64,000 bases of DNA from Mya arenaria (lineage: Eukaryota; Mollusca; Bivalvia; Myida; Myidae): NCBI RefSeq assembly GCF_026914265.1, contig NC_069133.1:7881937-7945936 (forward strand), written 5' to 3'. Shown piece after piece: positions 11,999 through 23,584 of this stretch. The notes under the pieces are model-generated. The model saw only the letters and a list, made by a program, of their open reading frames with translations, ran no database searches and had not been told where the DNA came from. The translations under genes and the position numbers were made by a program. Numbering within the stretch: position 1 is the stretch's first letter; the number at the start of each line of letters is the position of its first letter.

Positions 11999-13046
11999 TT
12001 GGTGGGGTGACTTTCAGCTCAAAAGGCCACTATTAAAAGGGGTAACCCTGACCCCCCTTTGCTACATTTCATGTTATATACCAAAATGACCGGGAAGGTC
12101 TGAAGTTTATCAGACTGCCGGCATAAATTGGCATAAATGGCGGCGAGTCGAGAAAATCCAAGATGGCCGACAAATATGGCCGCCAAAATCTGAAAATCAA
12201 ATTTGCTCTTTTTTGCCTTGTTAATCGACCTTTTCATCTCGTTTCAACATTATTTTTCACCTTAACTGTAAGAATGATCATAGTTTATGCTTTTTAGTGA
12301 TGACATAGGGGGAAAAAGGGAAAATATAACTTTTATAGAAAAAAATATATAAAAAAATGCCCAAATTTTGCAAGGGAGTGTGGAATTCTAACATATATCT
12401 TTTGAATAATTGCATCCAGTAACCTTTTCTTGTATTATAAGATAACTTTAATTACTTATGCATAAATAAATATGTTTTTATATGAGTTTTAACCAATTTT
12501 TATCCAACCAAAAGCTGTTTCAGGTGGGTGGGGTAAATTGAAGCGGTTCTGAAAACCGGACCAAAACTTGAGAATTTTCTTAAAGTTCCATTGTGAGGAA
12601 AGAACTGCTAGGTTGCATGCAACTGACACCTGCAATTATGTTGTATCAAAGCATGCTTATCAGGGTAAAAGCATAAATTTGCATAAACAGTGGCGAGCTA
12701 AAATTATCCAAGACGGCTGACCTTTAGGTTGGATTCCCGGCAACATGGACAATTTTTCATGATTATATTTATAATAGTATTAAAAAGTGTATAAGAAGAT
12801 GAAAGTTTATTAATGAACAAATAACAAAATAGTGATATTTAAACAATTATATCATTTTTCAAAATGAATTAACTTCATTAAATCAATAATGGATAACATA
12901 ATGACTTCCAAGATGGTTGCAAATATTTGATATCTTTGACAAAATAACAGTAGGCACATACAAATAATTTTTACCATTTTGCATATGAGTATATACAAGT
13001 GCATCTTAATAACACTTCTGGGAACTAATAAAATCATAAAGCTAAT

Positions 13047-15680
13047 TTAGCAATCTTCTAACTCAACATCTGCAAGTTCATTAAACAAGTTCTGACATGA
13101 ACTTGTGTTTGTCAAGCACCCCTTACAATCGCATGCTTCGGTACAAGGTTGCTCATTCGAACAACAAACACAATCATCTTTGCAAGAATTACAGCAGCTA
13201 CAAACCAAATCACTTAGCAATTCAGGGGCAGCTGCAGCCTGTGTCATCACCTGAGGAATAAAAAATCCTAAATGTGGATCAACAGTATAACCATAGTCCA
13301 CTGGATCAGCCAATGGTGTTGGGGATAATGCACCTCTCCAGATCAACAATTGGTACATACATCGAAGCAAGAGGAGCATGAAACTGTCATTGGTTGGAGG
13401 AAGTTTCCTTGGTTTTACTTTTGTTTTTGCAAGAACAAGATTTGTTCTTAAAACATTCAGTGATTTACAATTGTTTTGACCATACAACAAGCCAACAAAA
13501 ACAACAGCTGCTGCCTTTGTCTGAGGTAAAAGTGTGGACTGAGCCCCAAGGTCTGCAAGATCACTGACTTGCTCTGCCGATTTGGTCATGACTTGGAAAG
13601 CTCTCTTTTTACCAATACCAAATAATGAAGAACATGTATCACAGCCTGTGATACAAAATACCGGTAACAATATTTGTGTAACTTCTGGCTGAAGAGATTC
13701 AACTGCGGAATGAACTGGAATATACCTTGTTCGATCAGAATTCGCCACTTTACGACCCGTTTTGAAAAATATCTTTTCAACTCTCAACTGATCAAAATGA
13801 TGTACAAGGAGAACAAACACGTCGGTGTCCGGACTAGCAACAACAATTGTATTTGAACCTAAATCAGATGCATGTGCAACATGAAATATCAGTCGAACAT
13901 CTGCTTCCTCCTGGCCGGATGTTAGGCCACCAACAAATGCTACTGACAGACCGGTGACTTTTAAAGCCTTTGTAACCATACCACCAGCAACAAACAATGT
14001 CTGACCATTGACAAGAATATCATGGGCATGCAATGCAAGGTGTTCTGTATAAAGTTTAGTCAACTCACTTTTACTCTTAGTGCTGGTCAGTATACTTTTC
14101 CAGTCCCTGATCTGCATATTTGGTTGAATTGTAACTGGCGCATGGGAAAGAGTTTCACCCCGTTTTTGGCGCGTTTGGGCCTTCAAACTGTTAGTCATAT
14201 ACCTATCGAAAACCACATGAATGTGTTTGATACCAAAACTGCTGGCTAATACACATCTCCAAAACTCTGAAGCCATTTCCGAGTAAGTGATTTGTCTATT
14301 TGATGAAGGTTGAAGCATTTGGACAATAGCCATCCCATCAAAGACAATACAATCAGAAGCAGCTGGGATACTGTAAATAACCTCATCTTTAACAAGACCT
14401 TCAATTTTGTCTAGGAAGTCGGATTTCTTTGTCATTGTTATGGAACCTTCATCAGTGAACAAACTAAGAGGGACTGGGGCATTTTCAAATGATAAAAACC
14501 GTTGCAAAGGCACCTTTCCGATTGTATTAATGGCTAAAAGCCGAAGATACATCTCCTCACCATTCATCTGAACAGATTTTGTGGCCGTTCGAACAACAGA
14601 CTTAGACAGAGCCATGGTTTTTATTTTAACCCGTGCCATTGGATCAAAGAATGACTTTTTTGTTGACTGGTCTTCTTCAACTATGAACCTCTCACTAACA
14701 AAGGTTTGCAGCAATCGTTTGCCTGTATCATGACAATTTAAAAGGCTCTCCTCCACCTCAAGCAGGGCTGCTACTCTTGTAGCAATGTTTACTAGCTTTT
14801 CAGGGGGAGACGAAAGAGAAAACGGGTCTATAAATGATTCATTCTCAAAAAGGGACAACATCTGACTAACTGCACTATTGTATGCATTTGTATGGAATGG
14901 AGTGTCTGTGTGATGTTTTGTTGATGTGGTCTGTCTGCGGTTTGCAAATGCTATGGCATACTTTGCTGTTAACGGTCTCGATAAAAACCACCGTGTTAAT
15001 GCACTGTCATTGTGTGTTAACCCTATAATGCCACCAGAGGATTTGAGTGCCTTATTTTCTGTGACTTCAAGCACATAATCTATCCAGACGGCATTGAACG
15101 TGCCTTTTGTGAGTTTAGCAACAAACTGACCTTGATCGAAATTCTCTGTCAGGTGATCAGGAATTCGATTCATCTTCAAAAATGGCAAAAGCATTCGTTT
15201 GGCATCCTGGTGAGCACTCCAAATACCATGTCTCGAGGAAGATAGATACACTTTGATAGGCAAAGATACCTTAGTGAGATAGTCATCCCAAAATTTGAAC
15301 AATGGTGACATTGATCTTCCCTCAGATCTGAATAACTCAATAAGAGGAATCATCTCAGAATAGATCAATCCTGAAATGCTATCAAATTCATTGCTATCAG
15401 AGTCGGATCTTTGTTTCATAGAGGCAATCCTCTGAAAAAGATTGTGAGGAAACTCTTTCTTGTTTTGTTCAGCCCATGCTCTTAGCTGAAAGAGAAATCT
15501 GTTGTTCAACACTTCATCAATCATGAGAATAATCCGCAAAGCTCGGTCAAAGTCTTTGCCAGACAATATATGATCAGCTGTCAACTTTGCAAAAACATCA
15601 GACTCTACCATCAACTGTTTTAACCCCGCATCACCATAAATGTGCCCTATCCCACCAAAAATACTCATCATGAAATGCAT
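13047..15680 (-). CDS. Transposon protein, main part: XPG/PIN-like nuclease with Cys-rich C-terminus
   Basis: An 877-codon uninterrupted frame. N-terminal region HFMMSIFGGIGHIYGDAGL is the type commonly found in large invertebrate transposon-linked proteins. A nuclease-like core follows: FDGMA (about 447-451), HVVFDRY (about 488-494), QEEADVRLIFH (about 590-600), ASPDTDVFVLL (about 615-625) and ITGCDTCSSLFGIGKK (about 677-692). The spaced acidic residues and the last glycine-rich helix-hairpin-like motif resemble the metal site and DNA-contact motif of FEN1/XPG nucleases. Residues about 827-862 are CSCCNSCKDDCVCC..CTEACDCKGC, a likely CXC-type zinc-binding tail. Codons 1-144 of the original protein lie across a LINE insertion at 15,690-16,361 (separate entry). 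The role is inferred to be transposition. Confidence 0.75.
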   Translation of the reverse strand: MHFMMSIFGGIGHIYGDAGLKQLMVESDVFAKLTADHILSGKDFDRALRIILMIDEVLNNRFLFQLRAWAEQNKKEFPHNLFQRIASMKQRSDSDSNEFDSISGLIYSEMIPLIELFRSEGRSMSPLFKFWDDYLTKVSLPIKVYLSSSRHGIWSAHQDAKRMLLPFLKMNRIPDHLTENFDQGQFVAKLTKGTFNAVWIDYVLEVTENKALKSSGGIIGLTHNDSALTRWFLSRPLTAKYAIAFANRRQTTSTKHHTDTPFHTNAYNSAVSQMLSLFENESFIDPFSLSSPPEKLVNIATRVAALLEVEESLLNCHDTGKRLLQTFVSERFIVEEDQSTKKSFFDPMARVKIKTMALSKSVVRTATKSVQMNGEEMYLRLLAINTIGKVPLQRFLSFENAPVPLSLFTDEGSITMTKKSDFLDKIEGLVKDEVIYSIPAASDCIVFDGMAIVQMLQPSSNRQITYSEMASEFWRCVLASSFGIKHIHVVFDRYMTNSLKAQTRQKRGETLSHAPVTIQPNMQIRDWKSILTSTKSKSELTKLYTEHLALHAHDILVNGQTLFVAGGMVTKALKVTGLSVAFVGGLTSGQEEADVRLIFHVAHASDLGSNTIVVASPDTDVFVLLVHHFDQLRVEKIFFKTGRKVANSDRTRYIPVHSAVESLQPEVTQILLPVFCITGCDTCSSLFGIGKKRAFQVMTKSAEQVSDLADLGAQSTLLPQTKAAAVVFVGLLYGQNNCKSLNVLRTNLVLAKTKVKPRKLPPTNDSFMLLLLRCMYQLLIWRGALSPTPLADPVDYGYTVDPHLGFFIPQVMTQAAAAPELLSDLVCSCCNSCKDDCVCCSNEQPCTEACDCKGCLTNTSSCQNLFNELADVELEDC

Positions 15681-15689
15681 GCCACCTTC

Positions 15690-16361
15690 GATTTAAACAT
15701 ATTTTATTGCCTTTTTTCTTTCAACATAATCGGTATTTACAACAATAAAATAGAGTATACAAAAAGCAAATGGGTTGGACACAAGTTCTAACAACATTAG
15801 TAACGTCCTCCCCATGAGCACATAAACTTGATAAGTATTTGGCGATAAATATAAATAAGATAAGAAAAAGGTAAGGAAATGGATAAGTGAAAGAAATGTT
15901 AGTAAAAGACAGGAAGAAAAAAGAAAAGAAGAAGCATTCTGACTCACTGCTACACAGGTGATATGTGGTAAACTGTTCAATAAAACAACCTGGTTCAGTT
16001 ATATATTTAAAGAAGGGGCTAATCCGTAAACCGTTTATAGAGTGTTTTATAAATAAGTGTACATAATGGAATAATATAATATTTTCATCGTCGGAGAGTA
16101 AGGGTTTTCCAAATAATAACGACGTAATGCTAAGTGGGTGAAACGCACGTGTTCCACGAAACATGGATATACGTTCCTGAGTATAAAGATTACACCTAAA
16201 GAAATAATGCTCTGCATCTTCAACTGGGTAACCACACTGGCATCTAGTGCTATTAAGCAATGGTTATTATAGAGGTCAAAGTTCAGATTACTACACTGGT
16301 TCCTTATACGAGCATGCATTACAGAGTATACACGTTCTCCTAACAGAAAGTACTTGGGAAC
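15690..16361 (-). mobile_element. 5'-truncated LINE inserted into the transposon ORF
   Basis: Flanked by a 12-bp direct repeat CATGCCACCTTC (15,678-15,689 and 16,362-16,373). On the minus strand it reads LGERVYSVMHARIRNQCSNL, then the knuckle CQCGYPVEDAEHYFFRC and NLYTQERISMF, the usual C-terminal zinc-knuckle region of LINE ORF2. It ends in an AATAAAATATG-type tail. It belongs to a different LINE family from the unit 1/2 element. Confidence 0.85.
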
Positions 16362-16796
16362 CATGCCACCTTCCATAGGTATAACGCCCTCAAACTCACT
16401 CGGGTAGGCCCAGACAATTTCAAGGGCCTTTGTCAATAAGCCCATATCAAACACAATTGGACAAATATGTTGTCCTAAAGCAACCATCTGTTCTTTTTTA
16501 CGGACTAATGTGGTATACACAGTGTTAAGATCAGTAGGGGGAGATAATATGATTGGGTTAAAAACAATGTCTGATGTTTGAACTAATGTGTCCTCCTGGA
16601 TATTTGTCTGAAATACAGTCCATGGTGGTGGCTTGAAAGCTTGGTCATCACACATGTGGACCAGGTTGCTCCTGCTCATGTGGTACATACTTTCCTGCAA
16701 TCGAATGATCTTTGTAGACTGGCTTTCTGGTTGCCCTAATTCAGCTACATCAACTATATTTGAAGGTATATAATTTACAGTTGCACCGTTTTTCAT
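16362..16796 (-). pseudogene. Transposon protein, N-terminal part, cut off by a LINE insertion
   Basis: Starts with ATG at 16,796 (MKNGATVNYIPSN) and runs 145 codons to VIPMEGGM, where the LINE begins. The same frame resumes at 15,680 as MHFMMSIFGG on the other side of the duplicated 12-bp target. The pre-insertion frame would have been about 1,021 codons. The present frame runs on into LINE sequence (VPKYFLLGERVYSVMHARIR). No splice acceptor is obvious just upstream of the ATG, so this may be the true start. Confidence 0.75.
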
Positions 16797-17883
16797 ATAT
16801 AGAATATATTTATTTGCATTTCAAGCATATATTGTAATATTTATACTTATTCAGCTGTCTTATTGTGAACATACATGTAAACACATGTTTTTGAACCATT
16901 TTCACTCGTAACATTATTGCAAATTATCAAAACAAATAGTCTAGGACACTCTCAATTCAACTTTTCAAGTTTCTGATCACATAAATAAACAATCCATCCA
17001 TCTCTTAAATATTTTAACATTTTATACATGACAAAACACACTTACTATGTTTAAGAAGGAATAAATGTTTAATATTCATTATAATTATACTCACTTTAGT
17101 GTCAAATGTTAAAAAAAGGCCTTTGTTTATATGTTTTAAATTTTCCCGCCGAAGAAACTTCCACGGTGCTGATGTAAATTTTATCTCTTGAAATGATCCT
17201 ACCTGTATAAATGGCTTTTAATTTATAAAAGCATTAAATTCATATGCTTTGATCAAACATAATTATAGATGGCAGTTTTTCAACTTAACAGTCTGTTCTC
17301 TCTAGTATATTCTGAACTAAATCCTGACCTGGTCCGAATTTTAAACCACTTCAATTTACCCCACCCACCCAAAAACTGCGTTTGACAATTTATGACTTGG
17401 TGATAGATGGAAACAAATTTGTAAATTATGTATAAATGTTTATAGTTATCTTTTAATCTAAGAAATAGGAAATGGGTGCAATAAATAAAAAGATACAAAT
17501 TAAAATAGTACCCTCATATGCAAAATTCTGGCAAAATTTTCACTATTTTTTATGAAAAAATTGTAACTCTTTTATATTTTTACCAAGTTACATCCTGAAA
17601 AGACATAAACCATCTATATTCTTGCAAATGAGATGGAAAAATATATAAAAATAAGATAAAAAGTTCTATTAAAAAAGCATAGCTGATTTTCAGATTTTGG
17701 CGGCCATCTTTGTCGGCCATCTTTGATTTTCTCGGCTCGCCACCATTTATGCCAATTTATGCCGGCAGTCTGATAAACTTCAGACCTTCCCGGTTATTTT
17801 GGTATATAACATGAAATGTAGCAAAGGGGGGTCCGGGTCCCTGTTTTCAAAAGTGCTGAAAGTCACCCTACCAATTACTCTAT

Positions 17884-18080
17884 ACTCTATTATTGCGGAA
17901 TGCTGTATTAGATTTTTGAAATGCTGTATTCGACTTTACTGGACTACTCTATCATAGCGGAACGCTGTATTCGACTTCTACTGGACTACTCTATCATAGC
18001 GGAATGCTGTATTTGACTTCTACTGGACTACTCTATCATAGCGGATTGCTGTATTATACTTCTACTGAACTACTCTGTAA
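17884..18080. repeat. 42-43-bp minisatellite, right half
   Basis: Four to five copies with CTACTGGACTACTCTATCAT and AGCGGAATGCTGTATT. This is the same repeat as 11,665-11,998, with slightly different diagnostic bases (TTCTACTGG here against TCTGCTGG-type on the left). Confidence 0.85.
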
Positions 18081-19031
18081 TAGATTGCTTATCAATCTTG
18101 GAAGGCGAAGGTCGTCTTCATAAAGTGATAATTTTTCATATAAAGGTACGGTGTTCACTTTTTCATTGGTCAGACATTAAAAGAAAAAAATGTTGTGGGT
18201 AATGTGAACAGAGTATAGACAATAACATTATTTGTTTTAACACAAATAAAACACGTTATCATCATTTTTAATTAATGCCCTATTAATAATGATTATTTTA
18301 AAATGTGACAGAAAATCACTGTATTGCCGTAAAGCGTTGTTATTTTTATTTCAAGCTCGACTTTTCACTTCAAGGAGCTTCGAAAAATGGGTTATTGTTA
18401 AATAAAATACCACGAACTAATTAATTTTAAGATAACTTTTCTTATTTCAGTGTTAATGTATGGACTAGATTTTGGATGAATCCAAAAACAACCTTCGAAC
18501 TTCAATACTAATTATTTTTAAAATATCTTTTCAGTGTAAAAATATGGACTAATTTTTGGATGATTTGGTTATTTACAACCTTGAAACTTCAATATCAATC
18601 GCCTCCCTTAAATAATACATCGCAGCAGTGACGTGACACATTTATGGCAAATACCATATCCATGCCAAACTATATGAACATAATTAATTATAATTGATTG
18701 AGTGTCTGTCGCTAAGTGCATGTAATGAATTGTAATGGTATGTTTCAATCAGAAAAACAGTGTATTTATATGATTTATATTTCAAAATGTGATATTATGA
18801 TGCAAATGTTTTTCATCGAAATTCAATGTTTTGTTAAGAGAGGGTCACGTTGTTAATATGATGAATATTTTTTTCTAGTTTAATCTGTAACAGTTATAAT
18901 GTCATCATGCGAAACAAACTTTTCAAAATAACTATGTAAAGTTATTCACAGATTTTACTGTCAACAAAATGCCATATTTGATTAAATAACAACGGAATAT
19001 ATCATGACGGCGACTGGAGATGTTCCAAATA
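18081..19031. other. AT-rich stretch without a recognisable feature
   Basis: No sizeable open frame. There is a local duplication at 18,460-18,600, two stretches with GTATGGACTAGATTTTTGGATGA-like text, but otherwise nothing I can name. Confidence 0.35.
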
Positions 19032-19206
19032 CAGTCGAACCCCGTTGGCTCGAACTCCCAGGGACGAGCGAAAATACATCGAGCCTCGGGAAATTCGAGC
19101 CAAGCGGAAATGCTTACATTGAGTAGATAGAAAATGGTCCTTTACCTACAATTCGAGCCAACGAGGAAATCGAGCCAAGCGAGTTCGAGCCAACAAGTTT
19201 CGACTA
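19032..19206. mobile_element. TA-flanked MITE, pogo/Tc1-mariner type
   Basis: A 175-bp element with terminal CAGTCGAACCCCGTTGGCTC and inverted GAGCCAACAAGTTTCGACT. The interior has repeated TTCGAGCCAA motifs. TA lies on both sides (19,030-19,031 and 19,207-19,208). The termini are like pogo/Tigger-derived MITEs. Confidence 0.75.
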
Positions 19207-19345
19207 TAAAATAGTTTTATATTATATCAAGGTACGATGAGTCATGATTAATGGCTGCGGTATGGATCTGCATTTACATTTTAAATGACTATATCCATAT
19301 TTAGGTACTTCACGTATTTAAATTTAGCATGTGGATAAGATATAC

Positions 19346-19451
19346 AGTAAACTGCGATAATTCGAACAGGCGGGAATGCGGATTGGTCGAGACCTTAATA
19401 TCATATTTTGTTCATATTACATATACTAACGATAACTCGAAACCTTAGAAA
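19346..19451. mobile_element. Partial MITE of pogo-like type
   Basis: Begins CAGTAAACTGCGATAATTCG after a TA and has AACTCGAAACC inside. Its right part is lost where the LINE fragment begins. Confidence 0.4.
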
Positions 19452-19790
19452 GTCGAGAAGAGAAGAGAACAGAACAGACAGTTTATTCGACTTATACAAA
19501 AGTACATCGTATATAAAAACATATCACGTATCTAAACTTAAAAGCATAATATTATAAAATAGAATGTAATGAAGGCAAAAAGTTTATGTAAATTGATTAC
19601 AAAAGTTATTTTATTTATAAGTGAGTTGCGTATAACAAATGCTTCTTTTATATATTTACAAACATTCATAACTTCCTTTTTATCACATGATACCAATAAT
19701 TGATGGAATTTGAATACAGATGGGTTAACATAGTAGAATCGTTTTATATAAGACGAGCACACGAGCACCATTGCCGGTCCAAAATACACT
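19452..19790 (-). mobile_element. 5'-truncated LINE 3' end
   Basis: A (GAGAA/CAGAA)n tail at the left. On the minus strand the frame reads IKRFYYVNPSVFKFHQLL and VCKYIKEAFVIRNSL, the C-terminal end of ORF2 seen in the other LINEs of this window. Confidence 0.65.
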
Positions 19791-19799
19791 TCAATTTCG

Positions 19800-20776
19800 A
19801 TATGTATCGGTAATTGTTTATTTGTAAGTTCTTATGGAAACGAAAAACCTAAGCATATCACAGCGTGAAAACATCATATTCTCATACAGATCTCCGAAAG
19901 AGGATAACGTACTTCAATGGTTGACAATCATATTTAATTACTGACTTGACGCGCCCTTTTTCGATGGAGCATATGTTTACGCCCCTACCACGTAAGAAAC
20001 TCAAGTAATATGGATACATGTAGGTTCTATATTTTTGTATTTTTACATGTCTAGTGTTTGTCAATATTATATTTTTCTTTGTTTACTAAACTGGAACATT
20101 GTGACACTGACATATGTTTAGGATTACAATTTACTTTACCGTATTTGAGATTGAGCTGTTGTCGTTGTTTGTTGTATTTTTTCAAGGTCTTGTCTGTCAT
20201 GCATAAGTGGTGGCGTTGTTATTGTCATAAAAATATGTTTAACATCAATTAGAAACAGTTAATGACTATTCATATGACTGAATACGAATTTTCAGACTTA
20301 CAATACCATTTCCATTGTTATAGTTTAGGTAGTCATGCCAAATTAGATGTTCACATGCGCCCCTTGACTAACTAACGAGTATTTTCATCTGCATACAAAG
20401 CTATTGTATTTTTTGGGGTGATTCATTCACAGTATTCAAAGTCCGTTTAAAACCGAAACGAACTTTGCATTTTAAAATATTGTCTTACCTATTAAGCAGA
20501 ACCGCATTAAGGCAAATACCCGCCTATTAAAACAGCACCGATAAAGAAGTTATGACGCTTGCGTCATAAAATAATCAGAGAAATTATTTCGTTTTAAATT
20601 TCATGTTCAAGGCAAATATATTATAAACGGGTCAACCAATACGAACGGCACGTAAAAACGTCGATCAATATGGAATTTCAAAATCAAATAGTTTGAGAGG
20701 TTTCGAGATGATTTCGACCAATACGGTTGTATTCATTTACAGTAATATATAAGAACATTCTTTCAAAAGCACTTTC
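19800..20776. other. Stretch without a recognisable gene
   Basis: Short open frames only. A short inverted motif GACGCTTGCGTC lies near 20,553. Nothing else stands out. Confidence 0.35.
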
Positions 20777-21122
20777 GGAGCACCTCGGTCATTTTCCATC
20801 GAAAACGGCCTCGGAGGTATATTGACAGTTTACAATGTTAGAAATAATAACACTTAACTACGCTACAAGTAGATCGCGTAGTAATTTCAATTTAGTTGTT
20901 AAACTTGATGACTTTCCTCTTGGGAATCTGAATTATTTATGCAGTAATACACTTCACTGGCAATTTACTTTAGTTTTCAAATTTACTATAACAAAATTCA
21001 CGTAAAAACACTAAAATTAATTACTTAGTAATACAATTATATACAATTTTGCGAACTACTTCTACTGATGTACCGGCATACACCCGAGTTTGTTTTCGAT
21101 GGAAAATAACAGAGGAGTTCCG
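20777..21122. mobile_element. Palindromic MITE with ATTTTCCATCGAAAAC termini
   Basis: The left end GGAGCACCTCGGTCATTTTC is the inverted match of the right end GGAAAATAACAGAGGAGTTCC, with CATCGAAAAC/GTTTTCGATG inside each arm. It is about 346 bp, non-coding, and the best-preserved member of the family at 2,335 and 10,236. Confidence 0.75.
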
Positions 21123-21459
21123 ATTGTCGCAAGCACAACATATATTTATCAAAAGTTTGGGGGGAAAAAACACTCTTAGTTTGATTGAATTTATTCGTTG
21201 GCAGTAACGATATTTGAAAGATTGTTAGCGCCCTCTGTTTATTTTGAAAATATTTAAATATATGACCCTGAAGGACCAATACACTAGTACACAGTAATAA
21301 AACATACAGCGAAAGGTGATATATGGTTCAAGAAGTGATATACGCCTAACGTGCCTTGCCTAACATTTGCTTAAACGTTCCTCTATGGAGAGTAGAGAGT
21401 GAACACTCTCACAGGTATCTGTAGGCGAGATGAAAGCTGTTGTTGTTGTTGTTGTTTTT

Positions 21460-21622
21460 TCTCTATCACTATATATAGAAATTGAATAATGATTCATGCA
21501 TTTATTCATCTATTTATTGTTTATTTGTATGTGTATGCGTATTGTGTATGTTGTGTAATGTGACGATGAGCTGTTTATATGCTTAAGTCAAAATAAATTT
21601 TCTGTTCTGTTCAGTTCTGTTA
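21460..21622 (+). mobile_element. LINE 3' UTR tail
   Basis: Ends AAAATAAATTTTCTGTTCTG TTCAG-type repeats, as in the LINE fragment at 19,452 but in the opposite orientation. No ORF part is left. Confidence 0.4.
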
Positions 21623-22065
21623 TTGACGTCGTACAATGATGTGTGACATGTTGCATATTGTTTTTCACGTCAATATTTACTTCATTGGCGTGTGGCTTGC
21701 TGCTACTTGCTATCTGTGTCCCGTTTTGAATAATGGTTGTGTTATATTCATTTAAAAACTGTGATGTTATCGGTGAATATCCAAGTATGTGGACGTGGTC
21801 AATTCGTTAACTGATATATTCACCGCATCATTCAATAACTATAAATTGACTTTCTACGTAATTCTGAATTATATCCTCGTATGAATATGTTTTCCGGATT
21901 TTGTCAGTGAAATAAGAATATACAAGTTTGGTGTTCCTAGGTAATTTATCCTCGATAGATGTTAAATAACTGTAGTATTTGCTGTAAACCTTTCGTGCAT
22001 TTTGTAAGAAATTAGATCATCGTAAAATTTCACACTGCATGGCATGAACTTGTAACTTTAATACC

Positions 22066-22200
22066 TTGAAAGAACGAACGAACGAACGAAAGTTTATTCA
22101 ATGAAAGGCCTCCAGCCCATAATACATGTTACAATGCAAATCAAATATAACAAAATGCATATGTAACACTATTAAACACGAGTGCGACTGTGCCTTAATA
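22066..22200 (-). mobile_element. LINE 3' tail with (GAAC)n
   Basis: A GAACGAACGAACGAAAG tract followed by TTTATTCAATGAAAGGCCTC and CAGCCCATAATACATG, the layout of a minus-strand LINE 3' UTR. It contains no ORF. Confidence 0.5.
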
Positions 22201-22888
22201 GCTATAAATGCCGGTAACACAGTACTTGATCTGATGACAATGACTTGCCCTACAGTGACAATGTTTTTAAGTACCTTACTTGTTTTCTAAGTACAGTAAA
22301 CTCATCGGAGCCATTGAAGTTCATATTACTGGTTCGTGACATGATGTAGAACACGTTATTACGTTCCATGTCTGTCATACCTGGTGATTTATGTCATAAC
22401 TGATGAAGTAAAAAACGCGGAGTTTTCCACAGTCATTCTCCTTGATATTTTACAACCACCATCAGATGTTTAGCGTTCATGTATATGTATAATTTTCATC
22501 TTCTTATGATTAAATTAAATCATTTTAATATACGGTTTCTTGTTACCCTCGCTACACCTTTTTAAGTTATATAAATTCTATGACTATTCTTTTCGGCAAA
22601 TGTACATCAAATACCGCAAAAGGAAGAAAAACCCTTTCCACACGCCTTTAGATTTACTTTAGTCTCGTTTTAATACGTATTCATATTTGTATTTTATGTT
22701 GTTGTTTTTTAAAGAAAAATGATTTCAAACGAAAAAGAAACTCAACTAATTATTCACTATCATGTGATATCTGCAAGGGATTTCGCATGGAAATTAAACA
22801 CTACTATTCCATGGACAATTCCATCATTTATTGATTTTGAAGGTTTGAATACAAAACAAAACAGTTAGAAAGCGTTGGCGGCCTTAAG

Positions 22889-22890
<2 letters not shown>
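22201..22890. other. Stretch without a recognisable feature
   Basis: I see no gene-like frame, RNA gene or clear repeat in this stretch. Confidence 0.35.

Positions 22891-22971
<81 letters not shown>
22891..22971. repeat. (TA)n microsatellite, about 80 bp
   Basis: A nearly uninterrupted AT dinucleotide run of about 40 repeats. Confidence 0.95.
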
Positions 22972-22973
<2 letters not shown>

Positions 22974-23126
22974 TAAAGGTGTTGAACAAGAAGCAGAAAC
23001 TGGCAACATGTTCACTTAATATTTTTTTAGAAACAATAGATGTTTATGCCATGAGCATGTGATTTCTGGAGCGAATGAAAGGACAAGTATAAATTTTGCT
23101 TGCCAAAGTTCAAAATCTTCTAATGC

Positions 23127-23185
23127 ATGTCAGCATAGCGCAGTGGTTAGCGCGCACTTGTTTCTCAACAAAATATCCCAGGTTG
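23127..23185 (+). mobile_element. Single degenerate tRNA-like SINE head
   Basis: Contains ATAGCGCAGTGGTTAGCGC followed by a degraded B-box side (CCCAGGTTGTCAAG). It is similar to one unit of the satellite 450 bp to the right. Confidence 0.6.
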
Positions 23186-23584
23186 TCAAGTTAGAAATAG
23201 ATTGGGTACGAGTTTTTTTTTTCAAACGTGTCCATTTACAGAGGTAAAAAGTCGTTTTGCAAGGACAAGCACCAATTTTGTCCGAGGCGAAGCCGATGGA
23301 AAGAGGACACTTTAGAAGCAAAAGCGAGTAACAGTAATTGACTTATACGACGATAAGTGTATTACACATATTAGTGAGCAAATAGATGCATTAATAAATA
23401 AATACATAAATGCAGATTTATAAATAGATAAATAGTAATATTTTTCCGAATGATAAACATTAGGTTATTATCATGGCCCTTCTAAAAACAATGTATCGAA
23501 ATTCTCGTGCACGGTCCGTTGACAACCGTAAAAAGACACTTTCTCAATAACTCTGCTTGGGGTATAGTCGTATAAGAGTAGTTA

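Larger units (their letters stand above)
11999..17875 (-). mobile_element. 5.9-kb TIR DNA transposon encoding an XPG/PIN-like nuclease protein
   Basis: The ends are long inverted repeats. Left begins TTGGTGGGGTGACTTTCAGC; right, reverse-complemented, begins ATTGGTAGGGTGACTTTCAG. The first 200 bp match closely (shared GGTCTGAAGTTTATCAGACT, GCCGGCATAAATTGGCATAA). Weaker similarity runs to about 12,585 and 17,320 (shared GGGTGGGTGGGGTAAATTGA). A candidate 8-bp target duplication TACTCTAT lies at 11,991-11,998 and 17,876-17,883, though the host array contains similar octamers. One long intronless reading frame fills the inside. Academ is the named superfamily known to carry an XPG-type nuclease, but its reported 3-4-bp duplications do not fit, so I leave the superfamily open. 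Confidence 0.8.

Noticed and set aside
11796-12089. 97-codon frame with YSFIAEYCIRLLLD repeats
   Set aside because: Product of the 42-bp minisatellite (14 codons).
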